The notes beneath the pieces were generated by a model, which was not told the origin of the DNA, made no database searches, and was given only the letters and a program-made list of their open reading frames with translations. This document shows positions 1 through 8,403 of a stretch of 64,000 nt of DNA, in pieces (position 1 is the first letter of the stretch; each line of letters begins with the position of its first letter). Where the stretch lies: positions 3,052,501-3,116,500 of the forward strand of contig NZ_CP030028.1 in assembly GCF_003586445.1 (NCBI RefSeq). Direction: 5' to 3'. Made by a program: the position numbers and the translations under genes. Source of the DNA: Bacillus sp. Y1. Its GTDB lineage: Bacteria > Bacillota > Bacilli > Bacillales > Cytobacillaceae.

Positions 1-911
1 ACTCCAATAGAAAATAAAAGTGTCATACCGGGTACTGGAGGAGCGCTACCTGCTAAATATCCTGTTAAATCAAGATTAATCATGAACAAATATTTCGCTG
101 ACTGCCAGGATGATACAAGATTGCTCAAAATTAATCCTGCAATTAAAGCAGCAAGCATGACTCCCATACTAGCTGATGTACTTTTTAATAAAACGGATAA
201 CATAAAACTAAGAGTTCCGACGACAATCGCAACAAACCAGACTAATCCAAACTCCATCAAAATGTACTGCCACTGATCTATTAATTGAACATTTGAAGTA
301 TTAAGCTCTCCTCCCATGCTAGTGAAACCTGTCAAAATTGGTGCCTTCCAACCTCCGAATCCAAACACCACTCCTGAGATCAGATACGCTAGTAATCCCA
401 TTAGGACAACAATAATTGAAATGGACAATAATAATGCAACATACTTACTTAGTAGAATCTTCCACCTTTTCACCGGCCTCGTTAATAGAAGCTTTACCGT
501 ACCTGCACTCCTCTCTGAAGATACTATGTCTGCAGCAATGATCATAATTAATAATGGAACAAAGAGGGTAATCGATTCTTGTGCAAAACTACGAACAAAT
601 GTAGGAGCACCTGGCTCGGCTGGATTAATATTATTATCTAGGTAGTATTGTTGCTGTTGGACACGAATTTGTAATTGAGCTTTCCATTCATCCGAGATAC
701 CACTGCTCGTTAATCGGTTTTGTGTATCAACGATTTGTTGCTGTAAAGTGGTTCTCCAATCAACATCCCCTAATTTTTCAATTTGTCTTTGAACCTCCCG
801 AAATTGTGCATATGTAAAAAGACTGATTAAAACGGCCATAATCGCTACAACAACAATCAGTTTTCTCTTCCGGATAATCTTTAGTATTTCATTAAAAATA
901 AGCTTATTCAA
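1..911 (-). CDS. ABC-2 type exporter permease, 5' part only in window (3' end cut off)
   Basis: Membrane subunit of an ABC-2 type exporter whose partner is the ATPase gene just upstream; the two overlap by 8 bases. The frame opens with TTG at 911, preceded by a GGAGGA inside the ATPase gene, and runs stop-free off the left edge, so about 303 N-terminal residues are visible and the C-terminus is missing. It starts MNKLIFNEI, has a first membrane helix near residues 18-36, a Gln-rich extracytoplasmic stretch (about 40-100), a second helix, then the segment SSERSAGTVKLLLTRP, the usual cytoplasmic loop of this family, followed by at least three more hydrophobic helices. The substrate cannot be told; peptide-antibiotic or bacitracin-type export is one possibility. 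Confidence 0.85.
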   Translation of the reverse strand, partial: MNKLIFNEILKIIRKRKLIVVVAIMAVLISLFTYAQFREVQRQIEKLGDVDWRTTLQQQIVDTQNRLTSSGISDEWKAQLQIRVQQQQYYLDNNINPAEPGAPTFVRSFAQESITLFVPLLIMIIAADIVSSERSAGTVKLLLTRPVKRWKILLSKYVALLLSISIIVVLMGLLAYLISGVVFGFGGWKAPILTGFTSMGGELNTSNVQLIDQWQYILMEFGLVWFVAIVVGTLSFMLSVLLKSTSASMGVMLAALIAGLILSNLVSSWQSAKYLFMINLDLTGYLAGSAPPVPGMTLLFSIG

Positions 912-1812
912 CGGATTCTCCTCCTGTTAATTCGAGGAATAGGTCTTCTAGAGTAGGCACTTTCCTTTGGATTTCGTGGACCTCTACCCCATTTTCTACA
1001 AGCATTTGATTCAACAAAGAGGATTTTTCAGAGAACGGAGTTACTAACCGGTTCTCTTCATCCAGCGTTACCGATGTAGCCGTCTGCAGAAGCTTTGTTC
1101 CCTTTTCAACTGGAGTCACTTTCCAAACTAATTGCTCTTGAAGATTTAATAAATTGCTAACCGTATCCACTTTAATTATTCTTCCTTTTGAAATAACAGC
1201 CACCCTATCACACATCAATTGTATTTCACTGAGTAAATGACTAGATACCAGCACGGTTAAGCCTTCTTTTTCAGCTAAAAACCGGATAAATTCTCTCATT
1301 TCACGTATTCCCATCGGGTCTAATCCATTTGTGGGCTCGTCCAATATCAGCACCTTGGGCTTTCCAAGAAGCGCCTGAGCAATTCCTAATCTTTGTCTCA
1401 TTCCGAGTGAGTAGGTTTTAACAGGATCATCGATTCGATCTTGAAGTCTGACTAATTTAACGACATATTCTAAATGTTTGGAATCGAAATTCGGTATCAT
1501 CCGAGAAAAATGTTGAAGATTTTCCATCCCGGTTAAATACGGATAAAGCTCCGGATTTTCTACAATGCACCCTAGGTGACTCATAGCTTTAACAAAATCC
1601 TTCTTTACATCATATCCACATACATGAATGCTTCCTGCTGTTGGGCGGATTAACCCTACTAACATTCGAATAGTTGTAGTTTTCCCTGCTCCATTAGGAC
1701 CTAAAAAACCAAATACCTCTCCGCTTTTAAGCTCAAAATCTAGTCCTTTTATAATTTCTCTTTTCCCTATTCTTTTTCGTAATCCTTTAATAGATAAAGT
1801 TATCTCCGTCAT
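904..1812 (-). CDS. ABC transporter ATP-binding protein (ABC-2 exporter)
   Basis: Cytoplasmic nucleotide-binding subunit that drives the permease encoded immediately downstream (8-base overlap, so almost certainly co-translated). All motifs are intact in this 302-residue protein: Walker A GPNGAGKT at 38-45, signature LGMRQR at 136-141, Walker B VLILDEP at 154-160, D-loop GLDP and the H-loop histidine at 192. The C-terminal 80 residues are the extra domain common in BcrA/CcmA-like drug-resistance ATPases. The degenerate signature (LGMRQ in place of LSGGQ) is typical of that group. The start is ATG. No regulator or two-component system is adjacent, so induction by an antibiotic cannot be inferred. 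Confidence 0.93.
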   Translation of the reverse strand: MTEITLSIKGLRKRIGKREIIKGLDFELKSGEVFGFLGPNGAGKTTTIRMLVGLIRPTAGSIHVCGYDVKKDFVKAMSHLGCIVENPELYPYLTGMENLQHFSRMIPNFDSKHLEYVVKLVRLQDRIDDPVKTYSLGMRQRLGIAQALLGKPKVLILDEPTNGLDPMGIREMREFIRFLAEKEGLTVLVSSHLLSEIQLMCDRVAVISKGRIIKVDTVSNLLNLQEQLVWKVTPVEKGTKLLQTATSVTLDEENRLVTPFSEKSSLLNQMLVENGVEVHEIQRKVPTLEDLFLELTGGESVE

Positions 1813-1822
1813 TATAAAACTC

Positions 1823-2599
1823 CTACCATGTTATTAGTGAAGCTACTCTTTCCGCAATTAATTGATACCCTTTGCTATTTGGGTGAAACTTGTCTGAAAA
1901 CAAGTAGTCATTCACCTTAAGCTGAAATAAGTCAAAGGTTGGTACAAAAACTGTATTCGGGTATTGATCAAGAAGGTGATTGGTTGAATAATTCCAATCT
2001 CTTACAACAGCCGTTGTCGTTGCAGCATCCTCAAGGTCAATAAAGGGATTGTATAAGCCCACTAGAAAAATGACGGCATCTTGATTTATTGATTTAATCA
2101 TATCAATGGTTTCTTTGAGGTTATTTACATATTGGTCTTTTATAACCGATATCTCGTCTTGCTTTGGATTAACGAGAGTTTGTCCGCCTTGAAACAAGTC
2201 ATTTCCACCGATTGTCATTAGAATGACATCTGCATCTTTGATTTGATTTTGTATCGTTTCCCCTTTTATTTGAGTTAGAAGTTGTTCTGAACGGTACCCT
2301 TTCACTCCATAGTTATGAAGAGTAAGCTTTTCATCCGTTTTTTCTTCTAATTCCTCAACTAAATAACCAATATATCCTTTTCCTTCTTCATCACCTGTTC
2401 CCCTAGTAAGAGAATCGCCAAGTGCAACAATGGTTTTTCCTTCCTCTTCGTTTACAATTTCCTCAACTTGAGTTTGTTCCCTTACCGTAGATTCTTTTTT
2501 ACTCAATTGATTGTGAATGGTCCATGAAAACCCAAATAGCAAAACCAGGAATGCTCCAATCGATAAGAACGAGACAATGGTAACATACGTTTTATTCAT
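1823..2599 (-). CDS. SGNH/GDSL-type lipase/esterase, membrane anchored
   Basis: Predicted serine hydrolase acting on ester substrates outside the membrane. The 258-residue protein starts with one uncleaved-looking hydrophobic helix (residues 6-26), then a charged linker, then the SGNH fold: block I GDSL at 61-64 (catalytic Ser63), block III GGND at 131-134, and block V D236-x2-H239 (DKFHP), the rest of the triad. This is the domain seen in Bacillus YpmR-like GDSL proteins and in lysophospholipase L1/acyl-CoA thioesterase I. ATG start with AGGAGA eight bases upstream. It lies 10 bp upstream of the ABC ATPase gene on the same strand, so the three genes probably share a transcript. The true substrate is unknown. 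Confidence 0.88.
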   Translation of the reverse strand: MNKTYVTIVSFLSIGAFLVLLFGFSWTIHNQLSKKESTVREQTQVEEIVNEEEGKTIVALGDSLTRGTGDEEGKGYIGYLVEELEEKTDEKLTLHNYGVKGYRSEQLLTQIKGETIQNQIKDADVILMTIGGNDLFQGGQTLVNPKQDEISVIKDQYVNNLKETIDMIKSINQDAVIFLVGLYNPFIDLEDAATTTAVVRDWNYSTNHLLDQYPNTVFVPTFDLFQLKVNDYLFSDKFHPNSKGYQLIAERVASLITW

Positions 2600-2769
2600 A
2601 ATTTTTCTCCTAATAGCAGTATCGGTCTATACTCATATTTTACTGACTGAAACTGCTTTGTTCAAATTTGACCTTCTTATTATCAAAAATCTTTACTAAA
2701 TTATGGATATAATATCTAATTTTGGACAAATTAAAAAAGAAAGAAAGTTACCCTTAAGGAGTATGAGAA

Positions 2770-2988
2770 ATGGATTTAATGAACAATATGTCATTTGAAA
2801 TGACAAAGAGTTTCATCCCAAATATCAGCAATTCGGACAAACTGAAAATTGTAGAGTTAACAAGAGATGGAGTCGTGATTCAAATGGAGAACTCTAATTG
2901 TAGGGGTGTATTTCCACTTGATAGCTTTCAATATTGGATAAAAAAAGGTTCCCTTATCCATTTAGAGGAACAACAAAAATCATCATAA
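2770..2988 (+). CDS. small protein of unknown function (72 aa)
   Basis: I do not recognise this gene. It has a convincing AAGGAG Shine-Dalgarno (about 2757-2762) before its ATG and stands alone on the plus strand between two minus-strand groups. The protein is soluble, with no signal or membrane segment; it contains one Cys, a central KIVELTRDGVVIQMENS stretch likely to form a beta hairpin, and a charged tail rich in Gln/Glu. Length and composition resemble the many short uncharacterised Bacillus proteins. No neighbour suggests a role. Confidence 0.65.
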   Translation: MDLMNNMSFEMTKSFIPNISNSDKLKIVELTRDGVVIQMENSNCRGVFPLDSFQYWIKKGSLIHLEEQQKSS

Positions 2989-3046
2989 AAATGAAAACCA
3001 TCACTTCCCCTTCAATAGTCACCTAACCATCGTTAGAATAGGAAAA

Positions 3047-3098
3047 AGCCGTAAAAACTCATGGGAGTTAGTGATGTACTCCCACTGTTTTAACGGCT
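3047..3098 (-). terminator. intrinsic terminator after the DUF2161 gene
   Basis: Long inverted repeat: AGCCGT-AAAACT-GGGAGT arms around a loop of about ten bases, followed on the minus strand by a T-run (GGCTTTTT). It sits about 90 bp downstream of the DUF2161 stop and also separates it from the convergent small gene at 2770-2988. Confidence 0.7.
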
Positions 3099-3187
3099 TC
3101 TCCAATTCTCATAGCCTAATAAATATTATGTTGTATCTTAATCTTAGCAAAAATTAGTAAAACGAAGAGTAAGTTAGGTTGACAATT

Positions 3188-3946
3188 TCATGAATTTTCA
3201 TTTAGATACTCGTCGTTTGTCTTTGTATCTTCAGCAACAAGGAAATGATTAACTACTTCAGGATAATCTTTCAACTCTTTTTTTCCTAAATCAGTAATGG
3301 TATACACACCTCTGCCTACTTTTACAAACCAGCCATAATAATTTTTTGAAAGAATCGAGAGTGTCTTCTCACCCGTACCTTGTTGTCGGAGTGCTTTTGG
3401 GGTCATCGAGCCGTTTCTATCTAACAAACTGGCAATTTGTATACAGTTCTCTTTGTATGCGGTCATAATTTTTGTTTTTGAACTTCCACCAACATTGTAA
3501 TTAACGTTTCTTCCCTTCATTTCCTCAATCAACTTTTTCCGGTTTCTTACATGATAATTTTTACTTCTCTGTCTGTTAAATGGTTGTGGGGAAAAACAGA
3601 CTTCCATTTTAGCACCGCTTTTTAAAAAAGAAACAACAATTAACCCTAATTCGAGCCTTTTTAATAAGTGACAAAGATCGTGCCATTTCTTTGAGTTCAT
3701 CTTATATTTTGGCTTAGGTATTGCTATATACACTTGATCCGTAAGCTTCTGCCTTTTTGTTGCCTGCATCAGGAGGTCAACCGTTAAGGATAATTTCAAT
3801 TCGACAATGATTAATTCCTCATCCTTTAGTGCCACTACATCACAATGATGGACTTCTCCATGTACCTCATAACCAAGCTTTGTAAAAAACTTTTGTATCG
3901 GTTTATATAAATCTACTTCGTAGAGCTTCTTTTCCTTACTTACCAT
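3188..3946 (-). CDS. DUF2161-type protein, PD-(D/E)XK nuclease fold plus winged helix
   Basis: Predicted soluble protein of 252 residues with a PD-(D/E)XK phosphodiesterase core at the N-terminus: the motif is D36 (HHCDVV) followed by E49-x-K51 (VELK), then QATKRQK, matching the DUF2161 family. Residues 150-240 carry a helix-turn-helix-like region (SMTPKALRQQG, LSKNYYGWF) suggesting DNA binding. The open frame extends to 4006, but those 20 extra residues lie in a repeat element and have no ribosome site; ATG at 3946 follows AAGGGGAAC at the right distance. Activity is not established for this family to my knowledge. A DNA or RNA processing role is inference from the fold. Its -10 box seems to lie inside the upstream repeat. 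Confidence 0.8.
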   Translation of the reverse strand: MVSKEKKLYEVDLYKPIQKFFTKLGYEVHGEVHHCDVVALKDEELIIVELKLSLTVDLLMQATKRQKLTDQVYIAIPKPKYKMNSKKWHDLCHLLKRLELGLIVVSFLKSGAKMEVCFSPQPFNRQRSKNYHVRNRKKLIEEMKGRNVNYNVGGSSKTKIMTAYKENCIQIASLLDRNGSMTPKALRQQGTGEKTLSILSKNYYGWFVKVGRGVYTITDLGKKELKDYPEVVNHFLVAEDTKTNDEYLNENS

Positions 3947-3970
3947 TCCCGTTCCCCTTCTAGCCCTTTT

Positions 3971-4051
3971 CCGAAAAGTATACCACACCGGGTAGGTGTC
4001 AGACACCCTTCGTGGACACTCCCCCCTTTTTGTCCTCCTCAGGTGGACAGT
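3971..4051 (-). repeat. palindromic intergenic element, copy 1 (81 bp)
   Basis: On the minus strand this starts ACTGTCCA, has GGACAAA at element position 17-23, the palindrome GGTGTCTGACACC (3995-4007) and ends with TGTGGTATACT. A second copy in opposite orientation lies at 5761-5841 with the same landmarks at the same spacing. The terminal TATACT (3978-3983) is placed to act as the -10 box of the DUF2161 gene starting at 3946. Looks like a REP-type dispersed element; no transposase is in the window. Confidence 0.7.
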
Positions 4052-4056
4052 TCACA

Positions 4057-4113
4057 AATAAAAAAGCTCATATCAATTTGGTGTAATGAACATCTCCCAA
4101 ATCATTATGAGCC
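4057..4113 (-). terminator. intrinsic terminator of the alanine symporter gene
   Basis: Inverted repeat GGCTCATAATGATTTGGG / CCAAATTGATATGAGCT (with small mismatches), followed on the minus strand by T6. It begins 13 bp after the symporter stop codon. Confidence 0.85.
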
Positions 4114-4125
4114 TAAGCAACAGCT

Positions 4126-5619
4126 TTATTTACTTATTGTTTTACTATTTTCAAAATCTCTTCTAGTTTCCTCGTGATCTCCAAGGTACACATAATCCTT
4201 TTCCCAGAATTCTGCGTTTTCAATTCCGACTTTAACTGGGTCGAATACAGGGTCTTTACCAGCTTTCTTTTGTTCCTCGTAGTCACGAAGAAGTTTTAAT
4301 GCTGGCTTCGTTAGTAAAACGATCGCAATAATGTTAAGCCACGCCATACTTCCTACCCCAATATCACCTAGCGTCCAAGCAAGACCCGCTGTCTTCACAC
4401 TTCCGTAGAACACCATAAATAGGAATACAACACGTAATACATAGTCCATCCATTTACGGCTCTTCTTGCTATTTATGTAAGCAAGATTCGTTTCTGCCAT
4501 GTAGTAGTACGCCATGATTGTTGTAAATGCAAAGAACAATAAAGCAATTGCAACAAATGGACCACCAAATCCTGGCATTACTGACTCAACCGCAGCTTGA
4601 GTATATTGAGGACCAGGTTCTACCCCTTCTAAATTCGTACGAATTGGGTCAGCCCCTTCAGGAGTAACATTGTACATACCTGTAATTAAAATCATAAACG
4701 CTGTTGCTGAACAAACAAATAATGTATCGATATACACCGAGAAAGCTTGAACAATCCCTTGCTTTGCTGGATGCGAAATTTCTGCTGCTGATGCCGCATG
4801 CGGTGCTGTACCTTGACCCGCTTCGTTTGAATAAATCCCACGTTTTACCCCCCAAGCGATAGCAGATCCAAGAATTCCACCGAAAGCAGCATCTTGGCCA
4901 AAAGCACTTGAGAAGATTAATGAAATAACTCCTGGTAATTGAGAAATATTTAATACAATAATTGCTAAAGCTACAATAATATATCCTACCGCCATAAACG
5001 GTACGATAATCTCTGCTGTACGAGCAATACGCTTAACTCCACCAAAGATGATTACAGCTAAGACGAAAACAACAATAGTTCCCGTAATTGCCGGACTAAT
5101 ACCAAATGCGTTATCCATACCCGCGGCGATGCTATTTGCTTGAACTCCTGGAAGCAAAGCACCCGTTGCAAGCACCGTAACAAATGCGAATAAAACTGCA
5201 TACCATTTCATTTTCAAACCTTTTTCAATATAGAAAGCAGGTCCTCCACGGTATTGACCATCTTGTTTTACTTTGTACACTTGACCAAGCGCAGCCTCAA
5301 CAAACGCAGATCCGGCTCCTAAGAACGCAATTAACCACATCCAAAAAACAGCACCAGGTCCACCGTAAGCAATTGCTGTTGCAACCCCTGCGATATTACC
5401 TGTACCTACCCGTCCAGATAGAGCTAATGATAAAGCTTGAAAAGAAGTAATACCATTTTCTGATGAATGCTTTTGGAACATTAATTTTCCAACATCACCC
5501 ATGTGACGAACCTGTAAAAATCTAGTCGCAAGTGAAAAATACAATCCTACTCCTAAGCATAAATAAATAAGTGCTGGACTCCATATAATTCCATTCAACC
5601 AGTTCACAAAATCTTCCAA
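4126..5619 (-). CDS. alsT: alanine/glycine:cation symporter (AGCS family)
   Basis: Sodium-coupled amino acid uptake carrier of the cytoplasmic membrane, 497 residues with about ten or eleven hydrophobic helices, full length for the family. The family signature SGRVGTGNIAGVA is present near residues 68-80, together with GGVKRIA and the NEAGQGTAPHAA stretch. Start codon is TTG at 5619 with AAGGGGG eight bases upstream. The gene is monocistronic, with its own terminator, and is flanked on both sides by copies of an 81-bp repeat in opposite orientations. AlsT/YrbD-like carriers transport alanine, glycine or glutamine; which one cannot be read from the sequence. Confidence 0.93.
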   Translation of the reverse strand: MEDFVNWLNGIIWSPALIYLCLGVGLYFSLATRFLQVRHMGDVGKLMFQKHSSENGITSFQALSLALSGRVGTGNIAGVATAIAYGGPGAVFWMWLIAFLGAGSAFVEAALGQVYKVKQDGQYRGGPAFYIEKGLKMKWYAVLFAFVTVLATGALLPGVQANSIAAGMDNAFGISPAITGTIVVFVLAVIIFGGVKRIARTAEIIVPFMAVGYIIVALAIIVLNISQLPGVISLIFSSAFGQDAAFGGILGSAIAWGVKRGIYSNEAGQGTAPHAASAAEISHPAKQGIVQAFSVYIDTLFVCSATAFMILITGMYNVTPEGADPIRTNLEGVEPGPQYTQAAVESVMPGFGGPFVAIALLFFAFTTIMAYYYMAETNLAYINSKKSRKWMDYVLRVVFLFMVFYGSVKTAGLAWTLGDIGVGSMAWLNIIAIVLLTKPALKLLRDYEEQKKAGKDPVFDPVKVGIENAEFWEKDYVYLGDHEETRRDFENSKTISK

Positions 5620-5760
5620 ATAAATTCCCCCTTTAGTATATTATTTTCTTATTATAATAAGAGTTGTCACAATTGAAAAGAATTATTTTTAATTTTTTAA
5701 ATATTTCGATTTAAAAAGTTTTCTTTATGTAAGATTATATTACAATAGAATTCAATCACC

Positions 5761-5841
5761 ACTGTCCATACCAGACGGACAAATATGCCCATTTTGTCTT
5801 TTTAGGGTGTCTGACACCCTCTCTGTGGTACACTATTGACG
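5761..5841 (+). repeat. palindromic intergenic element, copy 2 (81 bp)
   Basis: Plus-strand copy of the element at 3971-4051: ACTGTCCA at the start, GGACAAA at position 17-23, a perfect 17-bp palindrome AGGGTGTCTGACACCCT (5804-5820), and TGTGGTACACT near the end. It lies 66 bp upstream of the VTT-domain gene, in the same orientation as that gene, just as copy 1 precedes the DUF2161 gene. Confidence 0.7.
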
Positions 5842-5907
5842 GAGAGTTAATAAGATAAACAAGGCGGAAAATAGTCTAGATAAAGGGGAAGCGGTGGTTG
5901 AATATTT

Positions 5908-6609
5908 GTGTCACCCACTAATGTAACTTATATGAAAAATCGATCTATAAGCGGGCTATTGTTAAATTGGAGAAATGTAGTTTTTGTTCTTATTATTTTA
6001 GGTATTTTTATTTTCCTGAAAAATACTACTCTGTTTGAAGCGGTCCTTGAGGGTGACTTACAAAAGATAGAAACATTTGTTGGAAACAATCGAATCAGTA
6101 TTTTACTATTTTCAACATTTGTCATGATCATTCAAAACACATTCACGATCATCCCATTACTAATAGTAATAACCATTAATATAACTTTTTTTGGCTTTTT
6201 GTTAGGTTTTTTATGGAGTTGGTTAACAAGTATTCTTGCCGCCATCATTATCTTCTTTCTTGTTCGCTATTTATTTCAAAGTTGGCTTCTAAGTAAGGTA
6301 GATGAAAAGCTGGTAGAAAAAGTTGAAAATAAAGGATTTCTTTATGTGTTTGAAGCAAGAATAATTCCTTTTGTACCGACTAGCTTGGTGAATATATTAG
6401 CGGGGGTCAGTTCTATTAAGTTTTCTAGCTTTCTTCTCGGAACCCTATTTGGAAATTTTATTTACTTTTTCGTTTTAGCACTTATTCCTGCTGGTTTTTT
6501 ATCCTCCACTATTAACGAATATATACTTGGGGGAATATTCCTCATAGTTCTCACCTTCTATTATGTTTACAGTAAAAAAAGAAAAACTCCTTCTAAAATG
6601 GAGCAATAA
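5908..6609 (+). CDS. VTT/TVP38 (DedA-like) membrane protein
   Basis: Integral membrane protein of 233 residues with about six hydrophobic segments. The middle part (FVMIIQNTFTIIPLLIVITIN ... ARIIPFVPTSLVNILAGVSSI) carries the features of the TVP38/TMEM64 VTT domain, including the conserved R-x-x-P-F/x-P and G-x-x-x-I/S-F pattern. Proteins of this superfamily are implicated in lipid scrambling and membrane homeostasis; the function here is inferred. Start is uncertain: GTG at 5908 has a weak GGTGG 10 bases upstream, while the in-frame ATG at 5932 has no visible ribosome site. Ends with a Lys-rich cytoplasmic tail. A terminator follows at 6626. Confidence 0.82.
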   Translation: MSPTNVTYMKNRSISGLLLNWRNVVFVLIILGIFIFLKNTTLFEAVLEGDLQKIETFVGNNRISILLFSTFVMIIQNTFTIIPLLIVITINITFFGFLLGFLWSWLTSILAAIIIFFLVRYLFQSWLLSKVDEKLVEKVENKGFLYVFEARIIPFVPTSLVNILAGVSSIKFSSFLLGTLFGNFIYFFVLALIPAGFLSSTINEYILGGIFLIVLTFYYVYSKKRKTPSKMEQ

Positions 6610-6625
6610 AAAAGGCTATTCAATT

Positions 6626-6653
6626 GATCCTAGTTTTACTACTAGGATTTTTC
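6626..6653 (+). terminator. intrinsic terminator after the VTT protein gene
   Basis: ATCCTAG / CTAGGAT stem with an 8-base loop followed by TTTTCTT on the plus strand, 17 bp past the stop codon. Confidence 0.85.
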
Positions 6654-6760
6654 TTACGTTCTGAAAATTATCAAATTTCACATTAAAAAAATATTTATGT
6701 ACAAAACTACTTTAGTGTGTAGTATGATTGGACAATATTATTACAACGAGGGGGATTACC

Positions 6761-7642
6761 TTGGAACACGGCATACAAGACAAAAGAAGTAATCGTGGAA
6801 TCCTACTAATCAGCTGCCCTGATAGACCAGGCATCGTTTCGAAGGTTTCAACGACATTATATGAACATGACTGCAATATTATCGATTCAAACCAACATTC
6901 AACTGACCCAGAAGCAGGTCATTTTTTCTTACGAATTGAATTCGAATGTTCAGATTTAGAAAATAAAAAACGATCTATTGAGAAGTCATTCGAACTTCTA
7001 TCCGAAACATTTGATATGAAGTATTCCTTTAATTATGGAAGTGAATCACAAAACTTAGCCATTTTTGTTTCAAAGGAGAATCACTGTCTCCTCGAATTAT
7101 TACTAGAATGGCAACGTGGTGATTTGTTAGGTGATATTAAATTAGTTGTTGGAAATCATGAGGATTTAAGAGAATATGTTGAGAATGTTAATATTCCTTT
7201 TTTCTATCTACCTATTACTCGTGAAACAAAAGAAGAAGTTGAAAAGAAGCAATTGGAACTATTAAAAGAATATCAAATAGATACAATTGTTTTAGCAAGA
7301 TACATGCAAATATTATCTCCAGCATTTATCGAGCATTATCCATATCAAATTATTAATATTCACCACTCTTTCCTACCTGCATTTATAGGAGCAAATCCTT
7401 ATAAGCGTGCCTATGAAAGAGGTGTTAAATTAATTGGTGCAACAGCCCATTATGTAACGGATGATCTAGACGAAGGACCTATTATTGAGCAAGATATCGA
7501 GCGCGTCAAACATCATCATGAACTTTCTGACTTAAAGAAAATTGGAAGTCAAGTTGAAAGGAAGGTACTATTAAAGGCGGTAAAATGGCATAATAGCCAT
7601 AGAATTATTCCGTTTGGAAACAAAACAATCGTCTTTGACTAA
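6761..7642 (+). CDS. purU: formyltetrahydrofolate deformylase
   Basis: Hydrolyses 10-formyl-THF to THF and formate, balancing one-carbon pools and supplying formate for PurT-dependent purine synthesis. The 293-residue protein has an N-terminal ACT domain (ISCPDRPGIVSKV, residues about 15-90) and a C-terminal formyltransferase-type hydrolase domain with INIHHSFLPAF, GATAHYVT and the catalytic Asp in DDLDEGP. The longest frame begins 33 bases earlier, but TTG at 6761 follows GAGGGGG (6748-6754) at proper spacing and fits the usual length. Single gene with a strong bidirectional terminator. folD, the enzyme making 10-formyl-THF, is at 52.3 kb. Confidence 0.95.
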   Translation: MEHGIQDKRSNRGILLISCPDRPGIVSKVSTTLYEHDCNIIDSNQHSTDPEAGHFFLRIEFECSDLENKKRSIEKSFELLSETFDMKYSFNYGSESQNLAIFVSKENHCLLELLLEWQRGDLLGDIKLVVGNHEDLREYVENVNIPFFYLPITRETKEEVEKKQLELLKEYQIDTIVLARYMQILSPAFIEHYPYQIINIHHSFLPAFIGANPYKRAYERGVKLIGATAHYVTDDLDEGPIIEQDIERVKHHHELSDLKKIGSQVERKVLLKAVKWHNSHRIIPFGNKTIVFD

Positions 7643-7652
7643 AAAATTTCAC

Positions 7653-7690
7653 CAAAAAACCGGCACATATTTACATATGCCGGTTTTTTC
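7653..7690. terminator. bidirectional terminator between purU and comK
   Basis: AAAAAACCGGCACATAT / ATATGCCGGTTTTTT perfect hairpin with a four-base loop, with an A-run on one side and a T-run on the other; serves the convergent purU and comK genes. Confidence 0.93.
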
Positions 7691-7692
7691 AA

Positions 7693-8232
7693 TTATTCTA
7701 CCAATGGATTTTCTCCTCTCTGAACTCCACTATATTTATTATGTAGGATAAAGTAAGAATCCTTCTTGGCAAGCCGCTGTTCCGTTCGTACTTTTAAAAT
7801 GGCGGTTTGCTGTTGCTTGTTTATTAATCTAGCGGCTTTCTTGTTAATGATAATTGACTTCCCCGTTTTAAAAGAAACAAGGGACTGCAGATAGCTATAT
7901 TGTACAATGTCCTCAATATGTACTAGCGAAATCCAAATACAGTGATCACTAGAAGGAGATTGGGTTGGAAACCAATACATGTTCAAAGGTGCACTAATAA
8001 CTATTGGGACCATATGATAATTACCTAATACAGCTTTTGCCCCATTAATAGCCCCTTCTAAGGTAAATCCATAGTATCTCATGGTTTCCTCTAAAATTCT
8101 TTTAGGAGTTTTCGAAACGAAAAAGGATTTCTTTCCTTCCTGAACCATCGTACATACATTGTTGGTTGGATCGATTTCAGGAATCATAAACAGTGTCTCA
8201 CTTGTTAAAATATAGCTATCAATAATCTTCAT
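7693..8232 (-). CDS. comK: competence transcription factor ComK
   Basis: DNA-binding activator of the late competence (DNA uptake) genes, which in B. subtilis binds AT-rich K-boxes (AAAA-N5-TTTT) as a tetramer. The 179-residue protein follows ComK across its length: MVPIVIS near residue 74-80, FPTQSPSSDHC and WISLVHIED in the centre, and a basic C-terminal half. The C-terminus is shorter than B. subtilis ComK (192 residues) and diverges (RGENPLVE), so MecA/ClpC-dependent turnover through the C-terminal region may differ. ATG start at 8232 with GGAG upstream. Divergent from the GIY-YIG-like gene across a 388-bp AT-rich gap in which I could not pick out unambiguous K-boxes. It may also be a paralogue not controlling competence. 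Confidence 0.88.
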   Translation of the reverse strand: MKIIDSYILTSETLFMIPEIDPTNNVCTMVQEGKKSFFVSKTPKRILEETMRYYGFTLEGAINGAKAVLGNYHMVPIVISAPLNMYWFPTQSPSSDHCIWISLVHIEDIVQYSYLQSLVSFKTGKSIIINKKAARLINKQQQTAILKVRTEQRLAKKDSYFILHNKYSGVQRGENPLVE

Positions 8233-8375
8233 TTAGCACTCCTCCATATGGTCTCATATTACATAATGAGTTATTTATAGCAATATTATCCATAGCAGGT
8301 TCATACTCTACAATAGTTGTTTTAATAGTTAAAAAATCTGCCTTAATTCATGTTACATTTCCTCACATAGGAAAT

Positions 8376-8403
8376 TTGACAAAACAAAATTATTCATTAT
8401 AAT
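8376..8403 (+). promoter_or_regulatory. near-consensus sigma-A promoter
   Basis: TTGACA at 8376-8381 and TATAAT at 8398-8403 with a 16-bp spacer, both hexamers perfect. It points towards the GIY-YIG-like gene, whose ATG is 218 bp further on, so the transcript would have an unusually long leader or encode a short RNA first. Rest of the 8233-8620 gap shows no ORF with a ribosome site. Confidence 0.7.

Noticed and set aside
82..645. Plus-strand open frames at the left edge
   Set aside because: They are antisense to a continuous ABC-2 permease frame that makes a coherent membrane protein.
3947..4006. N-terminal extension of the DUF2161 protein
   Set aside because: It lies in the repeat element, has no ribosome site, and the ATG at 3946 does; treated as a chance open frame.
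8233..8375. ComK boxes (AAAA-N5-TTTT) upstream of comK
   Set aside because: The region is so AT-rich that partial matches are expected; no properly spaced pair was convincing.
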